Below, in pieces: positions 9,203 to 17,561 of a stretch of 64,000 nucleotides of DNA. The notes beneath the pieces were generated by a model that saw only the letters and a list, made by a program, of their open reading frames with translations, was not told the DNA's origin and did not search any database. This DNA comes from Alsobacter soli. GTDB lineage: Bacteria > Pseudomonadota > Alphaproteobacteria > Rhizobiales > Beijerinckiaceae. The stretch is from contig NZ_PVZS01000009.1 in assembly GCF_003004785.1 (NCBI RefSeq), positions 1-64,000 on the forward strand. The letters are read 5' to 3'. A program made the translations under genes and the position numbers. The stretch's first letter is position 1. Each line of letters starts with the position of its first letter.

Positions 9203-10015
9203 ATGATCAACAGCGCGAAGCTGCCGATGTTCGGCGCGAGCTTGGCCATGGCTGTCCTGGCGCTTTCTCCCGTCGAGGCTGCCAGCCGGACGGCGAAGCG
9301 TTCCGTGGCGACCGCGAGCCAGGAACCCACCGGATCCTCGGACCAGCGCAGCGCTGAGCAGGAACGCACCCCGGGAACGGTTGTTCCCGAAAAAGCCGCG
9401 TCGGCCGAACAGTCCGCCCCCAAGTCGCTCGCGGAAGCCCTCTTCGGGTCGGCCCAGTCCAAGGGCGAGGACCAGGCGGCGCTGAAGGCGCGCCGCATCA
9501 AGGCCGGCATCATCGCCATCGGCGAGAACCAGGACGGGTCGCGGAAGTCGGCCCATGGCAAGGCGGTCGCAGCGAAGGCCAAGGCCGGCGCGATCGAGAC
9601 GGCTTCGGCCGCCGACGTCCTGACTGTCGCGGCCGCCCCCGAAGCGGGTTCGGTCCGCGCGCTCATCGCCCAGCATGCGGCGCGCAACGGCATTCCGCCG
9701 GCGCTCGCCGACGCCGTGGTTCGCGTGGAGAGCCGCTACAATGCGGCGGCCCGCAACGGCGTGAACCTCGGGCTCACCCAGATCAGCCTCTCCACCGCGC
9801 GAGCGATGGGGTATTCGGGCGCGGCCGCCGGCCTGCTCGATGCGGACACGAACTTGCGTTACGGCATGCTCTATCTCGCCCAGGCCTACCGCCTTTCCGG
9901 CGGCGACACCTGCCGCACCATCCTGAAGTACCAGGCTGGTCACCGCGCCACCTCCATGACGGGGGCTGCGCGCTCCTACTGCGCCAAGGTCAAGACGACG
10001 GTCGCAGCCAACTAA
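9203..10015 (+). CDS. Lytic transglycosylase (SLT domain), paralogue 1
   Basis: Predicted periplasmic muramidase forming 1,6-anhydro-muropeptides. It has 270 residues from the ATG at 9203, preceded by AAAGGA; an upstream in-frame ATG at 9173 adds ten residues. A signal peptide (residues 1 to about 26, ending VEA-AS) leads into an Ala/Lys/Ser-rich linker to about residue 145. The catalytic domain then runs LADAVVRVESRYNAAARNGVN with Glu176, GLTQISLSTARAMGYSG, LDADTNLRYGMLYLAQAYRLSGG and the terminal YC. It is closely related in architecture to the gene 236 nt downstream, suggesting an ancestral tandem duplication; here the usual GLMQI is GLTQI. Confidence 0.88.
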   Translation: MINSAKLPMFGASLAMAVLALSPVEAASRTAKRSVATASQEPTGSSDQRSAEQERTPGTVVPEKAASAEQSAPKSLAEALFGSAQSKGEDQAALKARRIKAGIIAIGENQDGSRKSAHGKAVAAKAKAGAIETASAADVLTVAAAPEAGSVRALIAQHAARNGIPPALADAVVRVESRYNAAARNGVNLGLTQISLSTARAMGYSGAAAGLLDADTNLRYGMLYLAQAYRLSGGDTCRTILKYQAGHRATSMTGAARSYCAKVKTTVAAN

Positions 10016-10251
10016 CCCTCCATTCAGCTCCGGACCGCCGGTCTCACCATGCCGGGCGCTTGAAGCGTCCGCGGGAGCGACGGTCCGCGACGGCCCGATC
10101 CTCGACGGGAGCGCCAGAGCGCGCGCCCCCGGAGTGTCCTTCTGCGCCGCAGGGGACGGGGACCGCGGCCACCCCATGGGCGCCGCGTCGGCGCCCGCCG
10201 GCGAGAAAGGCTGCGGGCCTGCCGGTCCTTGTTCCCCAACCGGAGTACACG

Positions 10252-10977
10252 ATGAAAAAGACGATCGCGGCGGCCTGCCTGGCCGCCACTGTCGCCACGG
10301 TTGCGTCCACGAGCGCGATGGCCAGGATGGACGAGGGTTCAAGCCCGCACGCCGTGCTGATGCAGGAAGCCTCCAAGGCCGACGCCGCCAGGACCGAGGC
10401 GGCCCTGGGGCAAGTCGAGACGGGCGCCCTCCGGCGCCATTCATCCCACCATGTCCGTCACTCTCGGCGTCATCATCGCCACGGCGGGCATCACGCGCGG
10501 GTCTCCGCGGTGGAGACCGGCAGCGTCGCCGAGCAGGCCGCCTCCGCGGCTGCCGAGCAGCAGCCCGTCCGGGGCAAGGCGCTCGGCTATGCGTCCCAGG
10601 CGAGGGGCGGGCTCAAGGACCTGATCGCGAAGCACGCGGCCGCCAACGGCGTTCCATTCGCGCTGGCCGATGCGGTGGTGCGGATCGAGAGCCGATACAA
10701 CCCGGGCGCGTCCAACGGCGGCGCCGTGGGCCTCATGCAGATCAAGCCGCAGACCGCCCGCGGGCTGGGCTATTCGGGCGGGGCCGCCGGGCTCAAGAAC
10801 CCCGAGACGAACCTGACCTACGGCATGAAGTACCTGGCCCAGGCCTACCGCATGTCGGGCGGCTCCACCTGCGCGACCGTGATGCGCTACCAGAGCGGCC
10901 ATTACGCCCGCCGCGCCAGCGCGGCCAATCGCGCCTATTGCGGCAAGGCCCAGTCGATCATGGCCAGCGCGAGCTGA
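10252..10977 (+). CDS. Lytic transglycosylase (SLT domain), paralogue 2 with His-rich linker
   Basis: Second predicted periplasmic lytic transglycosylase, 241 residues. The signal peptide MKKTIAAACLAATVATVAS... cleaves near residue 24 (AMA-R). The linker contains a strongly basic histidine-rich patch at residues 61-82 with nine histidines (for example RRHSSHHVRHSRRHHRHGGH). The SLT domain has catalytic Glu146 in VVRIESRYNPGASNGG, the canonical GLMQIKPQTARGLGYSGG, NLTYGMKYLAQAYRMSGG and a C-terminal AYCGKA. The gene shares its catalytic half with paralogue 1. The histidine patch is absent there and could bind metal or respond to pH (speculative). Confidence 0.88.
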   Translation: MKKTIAAACLAATVATVASTSAMARMDEGSSPHAVLMQEASKADAARTEAALGQVETGALRRHSSHHVRHSRRHHRHGGHHARVSAVETGSVAEQAASAAAEQQPVRGKALGYASQARGGLKDLIAKHAAANGVPFALADAVVRIESRYNPGASNGGAVGLMQIKPQTARGLGYSGGAAGLKNPETNLTYGMKYLAQAYRMSGGSTCATVMRYQSGHYARRASAANRAYCGKAQSIMASAS

Positions 10978-11001
10978 TCGCACGAAGGCGGCGCGCATCC
11001 C

Positions 11002-11030
11002 TTGACCGCGCCGCCCCGGGCCCCCATACC
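11002..11030 (+). promoter_or_regulatory. Sigma-70 promoter of rnpB
   Basis: TTGACC (11002-11007) and CATACC (11025-11030) are 17 nt apart. The predicted start, 7 nt beyond the -10, is 11037, exactly the first base of the RNase P RNA terminal stem P1. Confidence 0.7.
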
Positions 11031-11036
11031 ACGCTC

Positions 11037-11424
<388 letters not shown>

Positions 11425-11464
11425 ATCATCTTCCAGGAGGCTCCGTCGCCCCGCATCGGCCCGC

Positions 11465-13465
11465 TCAGGCGGCCCAGCGGGACGCGAAGGCGCGCGGCGC
11501 GCTCGTGCTGGTGCGGAAGGTCGCGACCAGCTGGTTCAGCGCGCCGATGAGGCTCGCCAGCGTCTCCGAGGCGGCGGCGCTCTGCTCGGCGAGCGCGGCG
11601 TTCTGCTCCGTGGAGCCGTCCACGTGGGCCACGGCGGCGCCCATCTCCTCGATGCCGCGGCTCTGGCGAGCGGCGGCTTCCGAGATCTCCTGCACCGTCG
11701 CGGAGACCTTGTGGGAGGCCGCGACGATGCGGCCGAGCGCGTCGCCGGTGGAGCGGACGAGGCGCACGCCCTCGGTGATCTGGGCGCCGGAGGACGCAAT
11801 CAGCCCAGTGATGTCCTTGGCGGCGTTGCTGGAGCGCTGCGCCAGGGTGCGCACCTCGGCGGCCACGACGGCAAATCCCTTGCCTGCCTCGCCGGCCCGG
11901 GCGGCCTCCACGGCGGCGTTGAGCGCCAGCAGGTTCGTCTGGAAGGCGATCTCGTCGATCACGGTGGTGATGTCCGATATGCGGGCCGAGGCCTCCTCGA
12001 TGCGGGCCATGGCGCTCACGGCGTCGTTCACGATCGCGCCGCCGTCGTCGGCCACCTTCATGGCCTCGTTGGCCAGCGCGGCCGCGCGCCGGGAAGCGTC
12101 GGCGCTCTCGCGGACCGAGCCGGTCAATGTCTCGCAGGTCGCGGCCGTGCGGGCGAGGTCGGTCGCCTGCTCCTCCGTGCGGCGGGCCAGATCGTCCGCG
12201 CCGCTCTTGATCTGGGTGGCGGCCGTGGAGACGTCCACAGCCGTGGACTGGATCGTGGCGACGCTCGCCGCGAGATGATCGACGGTCTGGTTGAAGGCGT
12301 CCTTGAGCTCCTCCAGCCGGCCCCGCTGATGCGTCTCGATCCGCCGGGTGAGGTCGCCGCGGGAGAGCGCCACGAGGGCCTCGGCCAGCTCGCGGGTGGC
12401 CGTGTCGACGACTTCGCTGGTCTCGTTCATGGCCTTGGCCAGGTCGAGCAGGAACCCGGTCTTGCCCTCGAGCGCGATGCGGCTGGAAAAGTCTCCCGAG
12501 GCGGTTGCGGCCGCCAGCGCGGCGACTTCCTTCTGGGCGGCGAGTTCGGCGGTGACGTCCCGCCATTCCAGCATGTGGCCGGTCAGCGCGCCGTCCACGC
12601 GGATCGGCGTGGCGCGCACGTCCACCCGGTAGGAGCCGCACGCGTAATCCGTCGGTCGGTCCTGCCGCGCGTCGGAGATGCGGCGGAAACGTGGGTTGTC
12701 GAGAAGCGCGGAGGCCCGCTGGCCCACCATGCGCTCCAAAGAGAAGCCGGGATCGCCGGCGCGCAGATCCGGCGCCAGCCGTTCGAGGTAGGCGACCAGC
12801 GCGCGGCTCACGAAGCGTACGACGCCGTCGGGGTCCGTGATCATCAGCATCGCCGGGGAGTTGTCGACGGCCGACAGCGTCGTCGCGGTCTCGGTGGCCG
12901 CGGCCACGCTTTCCTGGAGCAGGGCGTCGGCGCGGCCGAACAGGGACTTCAGGGTCAGGGTGAGCCAGATGAGGATGGCGGCTTCGCCGAGCGCCACGCC
13001 GGCGTGGATGAGGACCTTGATCGCAAGTCCCTCCCCGGCGGGGAAGAGATATGCGGGAGCGAGAAGGGCTCCCACGACGTAGTAGAGAGCGGCAGCGGCG
13101 CCTGCCGCAGCCACGGTGATCGGGCACGCGAAGGCGGCCAGGACGGCGAAGCCCGAGAAGAAATAGATGTGGCCGTCGCCCTGCCAGGGCCCGGCAGCCC
13201 GGGCCACCATCGCGGCCACCAGCGCCACCACCGAGAGTCCTATCAGGAGGCGAGGACCCAACTCGTCGCCGCGTCGCGCCACCGCCGCCGCCGCGAGGGC
13301 GAGCGCCGCCATGGGAAGCTCGACGGCCCACCCCAGCGTCCCGTGCCACCAGCCCACCATCAGGAGCAGGGGAAGGTTCAGGACCAGGGCTCCAGCCAGG
13401 AGCAGCCCGGTGCGCCTGCGCAGCACGGCGAGAGGATGAATGGTGTCCACGGAGAGAAGCCTCAC
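11465..13465 (-). CDS. Methyl-accepting chemotaxis protein, multi-TM membrane sensor plus PAS
   Basis: Transducer protein of 666 residues. The N-terminus has about six hydrophobic helices between residues 18 and 175 and no large periplasmic domain, so it probably senses within the membrane or the cytoplasm. A PAS-like domain (about residues 195-310; [21 protein letters not shown], ending HMLEWRDVT) follows. Next come HAMP-like segments ([20 protein letters not shown]) and the signalling domain, whose hairpin tip [33 protein letters not shown] is intact. No C-terminal CheR-docking pentapeptide is present. It is isolated from other chemotaxis genes and lies divergent from mraZ. Confidence 0.92.
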   Translation of the reverse strand: MRLLSVDTIHPLAVLRRRTGLLLAGALVLNLPLLLMVGWWHGTLGWAVELPMAALALAAAAVARRGDELGPRLLIGLSVVALVAAMVARAAGPWQGDGHIYFFSGFAVLAAFACPITVAAAGAAAALYYVVGALLAPAYLFPAGEGLAIKVLIHAGVALGEAAILIWLTLTLKSLFGRADALLQESVAAATETATTLSAVDNSPAMLMITDPDGVVRFVSRALVAYLERLAPDLRAGDPGFSLERMVGQRASALLDNPRFRRISDARQDRPTDYACGSYRVDVRATPIRVDGALTGHMLEWRDVTAELAAQKEVAALAAATASGDFSSRIALEGKTGFLLDLAKAMNETSEVVDTATRELAEALVALSRGDLTRRIETHQRGRLEELKDAFNQTVDHLAASVATIQSTAVDVSTAATQIKSGADDLARRTEEQATDLARTAATCETLTGSVRESADASRRAAALANEAMKVADDGGAIVNDAVSAMARIEEASARISDITTVIDEIAFQTNLLALNAAVEAARAGEAGKGFAVVAAEVRTLAQRSSNAAKDITGLIASSGAQITEGVRLVRSTGDALGRIVAASHKVSATVQEISEAAARQSRGIEEMGAAVAHVDGSTEQNAALAEQSAAASETLASLIGALNQLVATFRTSTSAPRAFASRWAA

Positions 13466-13615
13466 TCCTGAGCTTCGCGATTAGCCAAGGTCTGGCAGCA
13501 ATTTCCCAACGTTTGGTTGAGGCATGCCCAATTTGGCGCCGATCCACGCGAAAGACGGGGCCCGGTCCGAAAGCGGCTCCATGGGACGGCATGGGCGGTG
13601 TGTTCAACCCGCCTT

Positions 13616-13631
13616 TCAACCCTTCGTTAAC
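13616..13631 (+). promoter_or_regulatory. Candidate CtrA-binding site upstream of mraZ
   Basis: The sequence is TCAA, seven bases, then TTAAC. The alphaproteobacterial cell-cycle regulator CtrA prefers TTAA-N7-TTAAC, so only one of nine specified bases differs. It lies about 73 bp upstream of the -35 of the mraZ promoter and about 150 bp from the chemoreceptor start. Both division and chemotaxis genes are known CtrA targets in related bacteria. Confidence 0.35.
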
Positions 13632-13688
13632 GTTACCGCACCGTAATGCCCCATGCGGAGCCAGCGTCGTCGCGCCGGCGCGCGTCCA

Positions 13689-13717
13689 TTGACGACCATA
13701 CTGTCCCATGCTATCCC
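13689..13717 (+). promoter_or_regulatory. Candidate dcw (mraZ) promoter
   Basis: TTGACG (13689-13694) and TATCCC (13712-13717) are separated by 17 nt. The -10 element overlaps the second MraZ box, as expected for repression by steric block. Confidence 0.5.
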
Positions 13718-13728
13718 AAATCATCCCG
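13704..13728 (-). promoter_or_regulatory. Three MraZ-type boxes with 10-bp period
   Basis: On the plus strand TCCCA, five bases, TCCCA, five bases, TCCCG start at 13704, 13714 and 13724. On the minus strand these are (C/T)GGGA repeats. MraZ is known in other bacteria to bind TGGG-type pentamers separated by 5-nt spacers in front of its own gene, so autoregulation of the dcw cluster is strongly suggested. Confidence 0.7.
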
Positions 13729-13870
13729 TTCGAAGCGTACTTGTCGCACAGGAGCCAGACCCTTCCGGCAGAGGCCGCCGGATCGGTGAAGGCCTCTTGC
13801 GGCCGGAGCGGAGAGGGGATCGCGGACGCCGAGGCGGCGTCTCCCGCGGTGTGCGTGGATCCGGGTCTCG

Positions 13871-14350
13871 ATGGATCGCTTCGTCTCCAGCTTCACCAAC
13901 AAACTGGATGCGAAAGGTCGCGTATCGATCCCGGCGTCGTTCAGGGCCGTCCTGGCGAGGGACGGCTTCGAGGGGCTCTACGTGCATCCGTCGCTGGAGG
14001 CGGACGCCTTGGACGCCGGAGGCAACGGTCTGCTTCGGGAGATCGACAGCCTCATCGAGCAGCTCCCGCCGTTCTCGGACGAACGGGATCACTTCTCGAC
14101 GGCGCTCTACGGCATCAGCGAGGTGCTGAAGGTCGATCCGGAGGGCCGGGTCAGCCTGACCGAAACGCTCAAGGCTCACGCCGGAATCACAGATGCGGTG
14201 ACCTTCGTGGGGCTGGGGCACAAATTCCAGATTTGGGAGCCCTCTCGTTTCCAACGTCATCTCGACGAGGCCAGGCGAAAGGTGAGGGATCTCAAGAAGG
14301 AGCTCGGCGGTTTACGGCCGAGTTCTGCGCCCGGAGCACGGGAACGATGA
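13871..14350 (+). CDS. mraZ: Transcriptional regulator MraZ
   Basis: First gene of the dcw cluster, 159 residues. MraZ is a DNA-binding ring-forming protein with two AbrB-like swapped-hairpin repeats. The first repeat shows [21 protein letters not shown] (about residues 8-28) and the second [21 protein letters not shown] (about residues 86-106), each with the DxKGR/DxEGR signature. The C-terminus is basic. The ATG at 13871 begins MDRFVSSF, as in the family. Its stop codon overlaps the rsmH start (ATGA). Likely binds the boxes at 13704-13728. Confidence 0.95.
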   Translation: MDRFVSSFTNKLDAKGRVSIPASFRAVLARDGFEGLYVHPSLEADALDAGGNGLLREIDSLIEQLPPFSDERDHFSTALYGISEVLKVDPEGRVSLTETLKAHAGITDAVTFVGLGHKFQIWEPSRFQRHLDEARRKVRDLKKELGGLRPSSAPGARER

Positions 14351-15363
14351 CGGATCGCGGCGCTCGACACTCAAGCGCCGCTGGCGGACCGGTTCGTCAC
14401 GTTCCCGTGCTGGCGCGGGAAGTTCTCGACACCCTGTCTCCCAGGCCAGGCGGCCTTTATCTCGACGGGACCTTCGGGGCCGGCGGCTATACGCGCGCGA
14501 TCCTGGAGAGCCATCCGGACCTGCGCGTGCTGGCGCTGGACCGCGACCCGGAGGCGATCGCGGCCGGGCAGGCGCTTGTCGAAGCCATGCAGGGTCGCCT
14601 CGTGCTGGCCCAGGCGCGCTTCGGCGACCTGGAGGGCGTCGCCCAGGCGCACGGCTTCGTGCCCCTCGATGGCCTCGTGCTCGACATCGGCGTCTCCTCC
14701 ATGCAGCTCGACGACGCGGAGCGGGGGTTCTCCTTCCGCTTCGACGGCCCGCTCGACATGCGCATGGAAAAGGCCGGTGAAAGCGCGGCCGACCTCGTGA
14801 ACGGCATGGAGGAGGGGCCGCTCGCGGACCTCATCTACGCCTACGGGGAGGAGCGCCGGTCCCGCGCCATTGCGCGCGCCATCGTGGCTGCGCGCAAGGA
14901 AGAGCGTATCGAGACAACCCGAAGGCTGGCCGACATCGTCGCCCGAGTCGTGAGGCAGAGCCCGGACGGCATCCATCCGGCAACACGCACCTTCCAGGCG
15001 CTGCGCATTGCGGTGAACGACGAGCTCGGCGAACTCGAGCGGGCGCTGGAAGCGTCCGAACGCGTGCTGAAGCCGGGCGGTCGGCTCGTGGTCGTCACCT
15101 TCCATTCGCTCGAGGACCGGATCGTGAAGCGGTTCATGGCCGAGCGGGCCGGGCGCGAGGCTGCGCCATCGCGCCACGCGCCAGCTGCGGCGCAGCGCGC
15201 GCCGACCTTCACCCTGGTCACGAAGCGTCCCCTGACGGCGCAGGACGACGAACTGAGAGCCAATCCCCGCGCCCGTTCGGCCAAGCTGCGCGCCGCGGAG
15301 CGCACCACGGCCCCTGCGACGCCCCCCGCGTCGCGTGGCGGCCGCACAACGAAGGGCCGGTGA
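14347..15363 (+). CDS. rsmH: 16S rRNA (cytosine1402-N4)-methyltransferase
   Basis: Methylates N4 of C1402 in the 30S decoding centre, using SAM. It has 338 residues, normal for RsmH (MraW). Motifs include [10 protein letters not shown] at the N-terminus, SAM-binding [54 protein letters not shown], and late [15 protein letters not shown] with [16 protein letters not shown]. The C-terminal tail is Arg/Ala-rich and variable. The ATG at 14347 shares ATGA with the mraZ stop. Confidence 0.96.
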   Translation: MTDRGARHSSAAGGPVRHVPVLAREVLDTLSPRPGGLYLDGTFGAGGYTRAILESHPDLRVLALDRDPEAIAAGQALVEAMQGRLVLAQARFGDLEGVAQAHGFVPLDGLVLDIGVSSMQLDDAERGFSFRFDGPLDMRMEKAGESAADLVNGMEEGPLADLIYAYGEERRSRAIARAIVAARKEERIETTRRLADIVARVVRQSPDGIHPATRTFQALRIAVNDELGELERALEASERVLKPGGRLVVVTFHSLEDRIVKRFMAERAGREAAPSRHAPAAAQRAPTFTLVTKRPLTAQDDELRANPRARSAKLRAAERTTAPATPPASRGGRTTKGR

Positions 15364-15364
15364 G

Positions 15365-15778
15365 ATGCGCCGTTTTCTCCACCTAGCCGCGATCCTGGCC
15401 CTGATCGGTTCGGCGCTCTACGCCTACCGGATCAAGTACGACACCATCCGGCTCACCGAGCAGGCCGCCAAGCTGCGCAACCAGATCGGCCGCGAGCGCG
15501 AGGCCATCGCGGTGCTGCGGGCCGAGTGGCAGTTCCTGAACAAGCCCGACCGGCTGCAGGCGCTGGCCGAGGCGTACACGGACACGCAGCCCGCGTCCGT
15601 GCAGCAGATCGCGAAGTGGTCGGACATCCCGCAGCGCCCGGCGCCGGTGGATTCCATCGGCAAGAAGCTGGAGGCGCTCGGCCTCGCGGCGCCGACCAAC
15701 ACGCCAGCGCCGACGCCCGGCGCAGCCCGCGCCGACACGACGACAACCACCGCCACCATTCGCAAGAAGCAGCAGTGA
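15365..15778 (+). CDS. ftsL: Cell division protein FtsL
   Basis: Small bitopic divisome protein that with FtsB and FtsQ activates FtsWI. It has 137 residues. One N-terminal membrane segment (FLHLAAILALIGSALYAY, about residues 4-21) is followed by a leucine-zipper-like coiled coil (TIRLTEQAAKLRNQIGREREAIAVLRAEWQFLNKPDRLQALAEAY) typical of alphaproteobacterial FtsL. A Pro/Thr-rich tail ends the protein. It is identified by position between rsmH and ftsI as well as by architecture, since the sequence is poorly conserved. The ATG at 15365 lies 1 nt after the rsmH stop. Confidence 0.9.
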   Translation: MRRFLHLAAILALIGSALYAYRIKYDTIRLTEQAAKLRNQIGREREAIAVLRAEWQFLNKPDRLQALAEAYTDTQPASVQQIAKWSDIPQRPAPVDSIGKKLEALGLAAPTNTPAPTPGAARADTTTTTATIRKKQQ

Positions 15779-15785
15779 GGATCGC

Positions 15786-17561
15786 ATGAGCGACCAGCAG
15801 GGCTCTCCCGATCCGTTCCTCGACGATGGCGCCGAGAAGCAGCGCACGCCCCTGGGCCGGCGGATGATCGGCGGCGTGCAGAACCTGTTCCGGATGCGGC
15901 TCGACAAGAGCGGGCACCGGGTGTTCCTGGTCGCTGCTGGCTTCACCATCATCTACGCCGTGATCGCGGGACGGCTGGTCCAACTGGGGCTTCGGCCCGA
16001 TCCGCCGACCACCTACAAGCGCGCCCAGCAGGAAACGGCGGGCGTCCGGCCGGACATCATCGACCGCAACGGCGAGATCCTGGCCACCGACGTCAAGACA
16101 GTGTCCGTGTTCGCCGAGCCCAAGCGCATCATCGACAAGGACGAGGCCGTCGAGCTGCTCACGGCCGTGCTGCCGGACGTCGACGCCCGGGACCTGCGCG
16201 AGAAGCTGGGGTCCAAGAAGGGCTTCGTGTGGGTGAAGCGCGAGATCACGCCGAAGCAGCAGCAGGAGGTCTATCGCCTCGGGTTGCCGGGCGTGGGGTT
16301 CATGCCCGAGCACAAGCGGGTCTATCCCAACGGGGTGGCGCTCTCGCACGTGCTCGGCTTCACCAACCTGGACAACCAGGGCATCGCCGGGATCGAGAAG
16401 TGGATCGACGGCCAGGGCATGGCCGACCTCGGCCTCGCCGGCTTCGCCCGGCAATCGACGGACCTGAAGCCTGTCCAGCTTTCGATCGACCTGCGCGCCC
16501 AGCATGCGCTGCGCGACGAGGTCGCCAAAGGCCTGGAAAAGTACAAGGCCAAGGCCGGCGCCGGCATGATCCTGGACGTCACGACGGGCGAGGTCGTCGC
16601 CCTCGCGTCCCTGCCCGACTATGATCCCAACAACCCCGTGGACGCGCTCGATCCGAACCGGATCAACCGCATGACGGTGGGCGTCTACGAGATGGGCTCC
16701 ACCTTCAAGGCCCTGACCACCGCCATGGCGCTGGACAGCGGCAAGGTGAGCATCAACTCGACCTTCGACGCCCGTGGCGCGCTGGCCTACGGCCGCTTCC
16801 GCATCCACGACTACCACGGCACCAACCGCATCCTGACGGTGCCGGAGGTGTTCATCCACTCGTCGAACATCGGAACGGCCCGCATGGCCATGGTGATCGG
16901 CGTGCAGGGGCACAAGGAGTTCCTCAAGAAGATGGGGCAGCTCGACCGCATGCGGACCGAGATGCCGGAGAGCGCCGAGCCGATCGTGCCGGCCCGCTGG
17001 GGCGAGCTGAACACGATGACGATCGCGTTCGGGCACGGCCTTGCGGTTGCGCCCATGCAGGCCGTGGCGGCCGTGGGCGCGCTGGTGAACGGCGGGGTCA
17101 TGTTCACGCCCACCTTCCTGAAGCGCTCGGCCGAGGAGGCGGCCAAGGTCGGCCAGCGGGTGATCAAGCCGGAGACGAGCGAGGCGCTGCGCTTCGTGAT
17201 GCGTCTGAACGCCGAGAAGGGCTCCGCCACCAAGGCCGCCATCCCGGGCTACTTCGTGGGCGGCAAGACGGGCACCGCCGAGAAGGTGATCGGCGGGCGC
17301 TACAGCAAGAACCGGCTGTTCACGACCTTCATGGCGATTGCGCCGGCGGACAAGCCGAAATACCTGTTCCTGGTGATCTACGACGAGCCGCAGGGATTGC
17401 CGGAGACCTACGGCTACGCCACCGCCGCCTGGAACGCGGGCGCCGTGACCGGCAAGGTGATCGAGCGCGTCGCGCCCATGCTGGGCCTGCCGCCCCGGTT
17501 CGATCCGCCAGTCGCCCCGTTCCCGCTCATGGCCCGCCTCGGGGCCTGGGGAGCCCGCTGA
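15786..17561 (+). CDS. ftsI: Peptidoglycan D,D-transpeptidase FtsI (PBP3)
   Basis: Class B penicillin-binding protein that cross-links septal peptidoglycan with FtsW. It has 591 residues. The cytoplasmic N-terminus is about 44 residues and the membrane helix about 45-66 (VFLVAAGFTIIYAVIAGRLVQL). The PBP dimerisation domain has RPDIIDRNGEILATD. The transpeptidase domain carries all three active-site motifs: S305-T-F-K308, S359-S-N361 and K494-T-G. A GAGGA ribosome binding site precedes ATG 15786. Its TGA overlaps the murE ATG by one base. Confidence 0.96.
   Translation: MSDQQGSPDPFLDDGAEKQRTPLGRRMIGGVQNLFRMRLDKSGHRVFLVAAGFTIIYAVIAGRLVQLGLRPDPPTTYKRAQQETAGVRPDIIDRNGEILATDVKTVSVFAEPKRIIDKDEAVELLTAVLPDVDARDLREKLGSKKGFVWVKREITPKQQQEVYRLGLPGVGFMPEHKRVYPNGVALSHVLGFTNLDNQGIAGIEKWIDGQGMADLGLAGFARQSTDLKPVQLSIDLRAQHALRDEVAKGLEKYKAKAGAGMILDVTTGEVVALASLPDYDPNNPVDALDPNRINRMTVGVYEMGSTFKALTTAMALDSGKVSINSTFDARGALAYGRFRIHDYHGTNRILTVPEVFIHSSNIGTARMAMVIGVQGHKEFLKKMGQLDRMRTEMPESAEPIVPARWGELNTMTIAFGHGLAVAPMQAVAAVGALVNGGVMFTPTFLKRSAEEAAKVGQRVIKPETSEALRFVMRLNAEKGSATKAAIPGYFVGGKTGTAEKVIGGRYSKNRLFTTFMAIAPADKPKYLFLVIYDEPQGLPETYGYATAAWNAGAVTGKVIERVAPMLGLPPRFDPPVAPFPLMARLGAWGAR

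Larger units (their letters stand above)
13466..13870. other. 405-bp divergent region between chemoreceptor and mraZ
   Basis: It carries the control region of the dcw cluster. It contains a CtrA-like site at 13616-13631, a promoter at 13689-13717, three MraZ-type boxes at 13704-13728 and a leader of about 150 nt before mraZ. Reading frames across the leader run into rsmH out of register with mraZ and are not genes. Confidence 0.6.

Noticed and set aside
13708-14346. Long in-frame extension upstream of rsmH.
   Set aside because: It runs through the mraZ promoter and mraZ in a different register; the ATGA overlap at 14347 gives the normal start.
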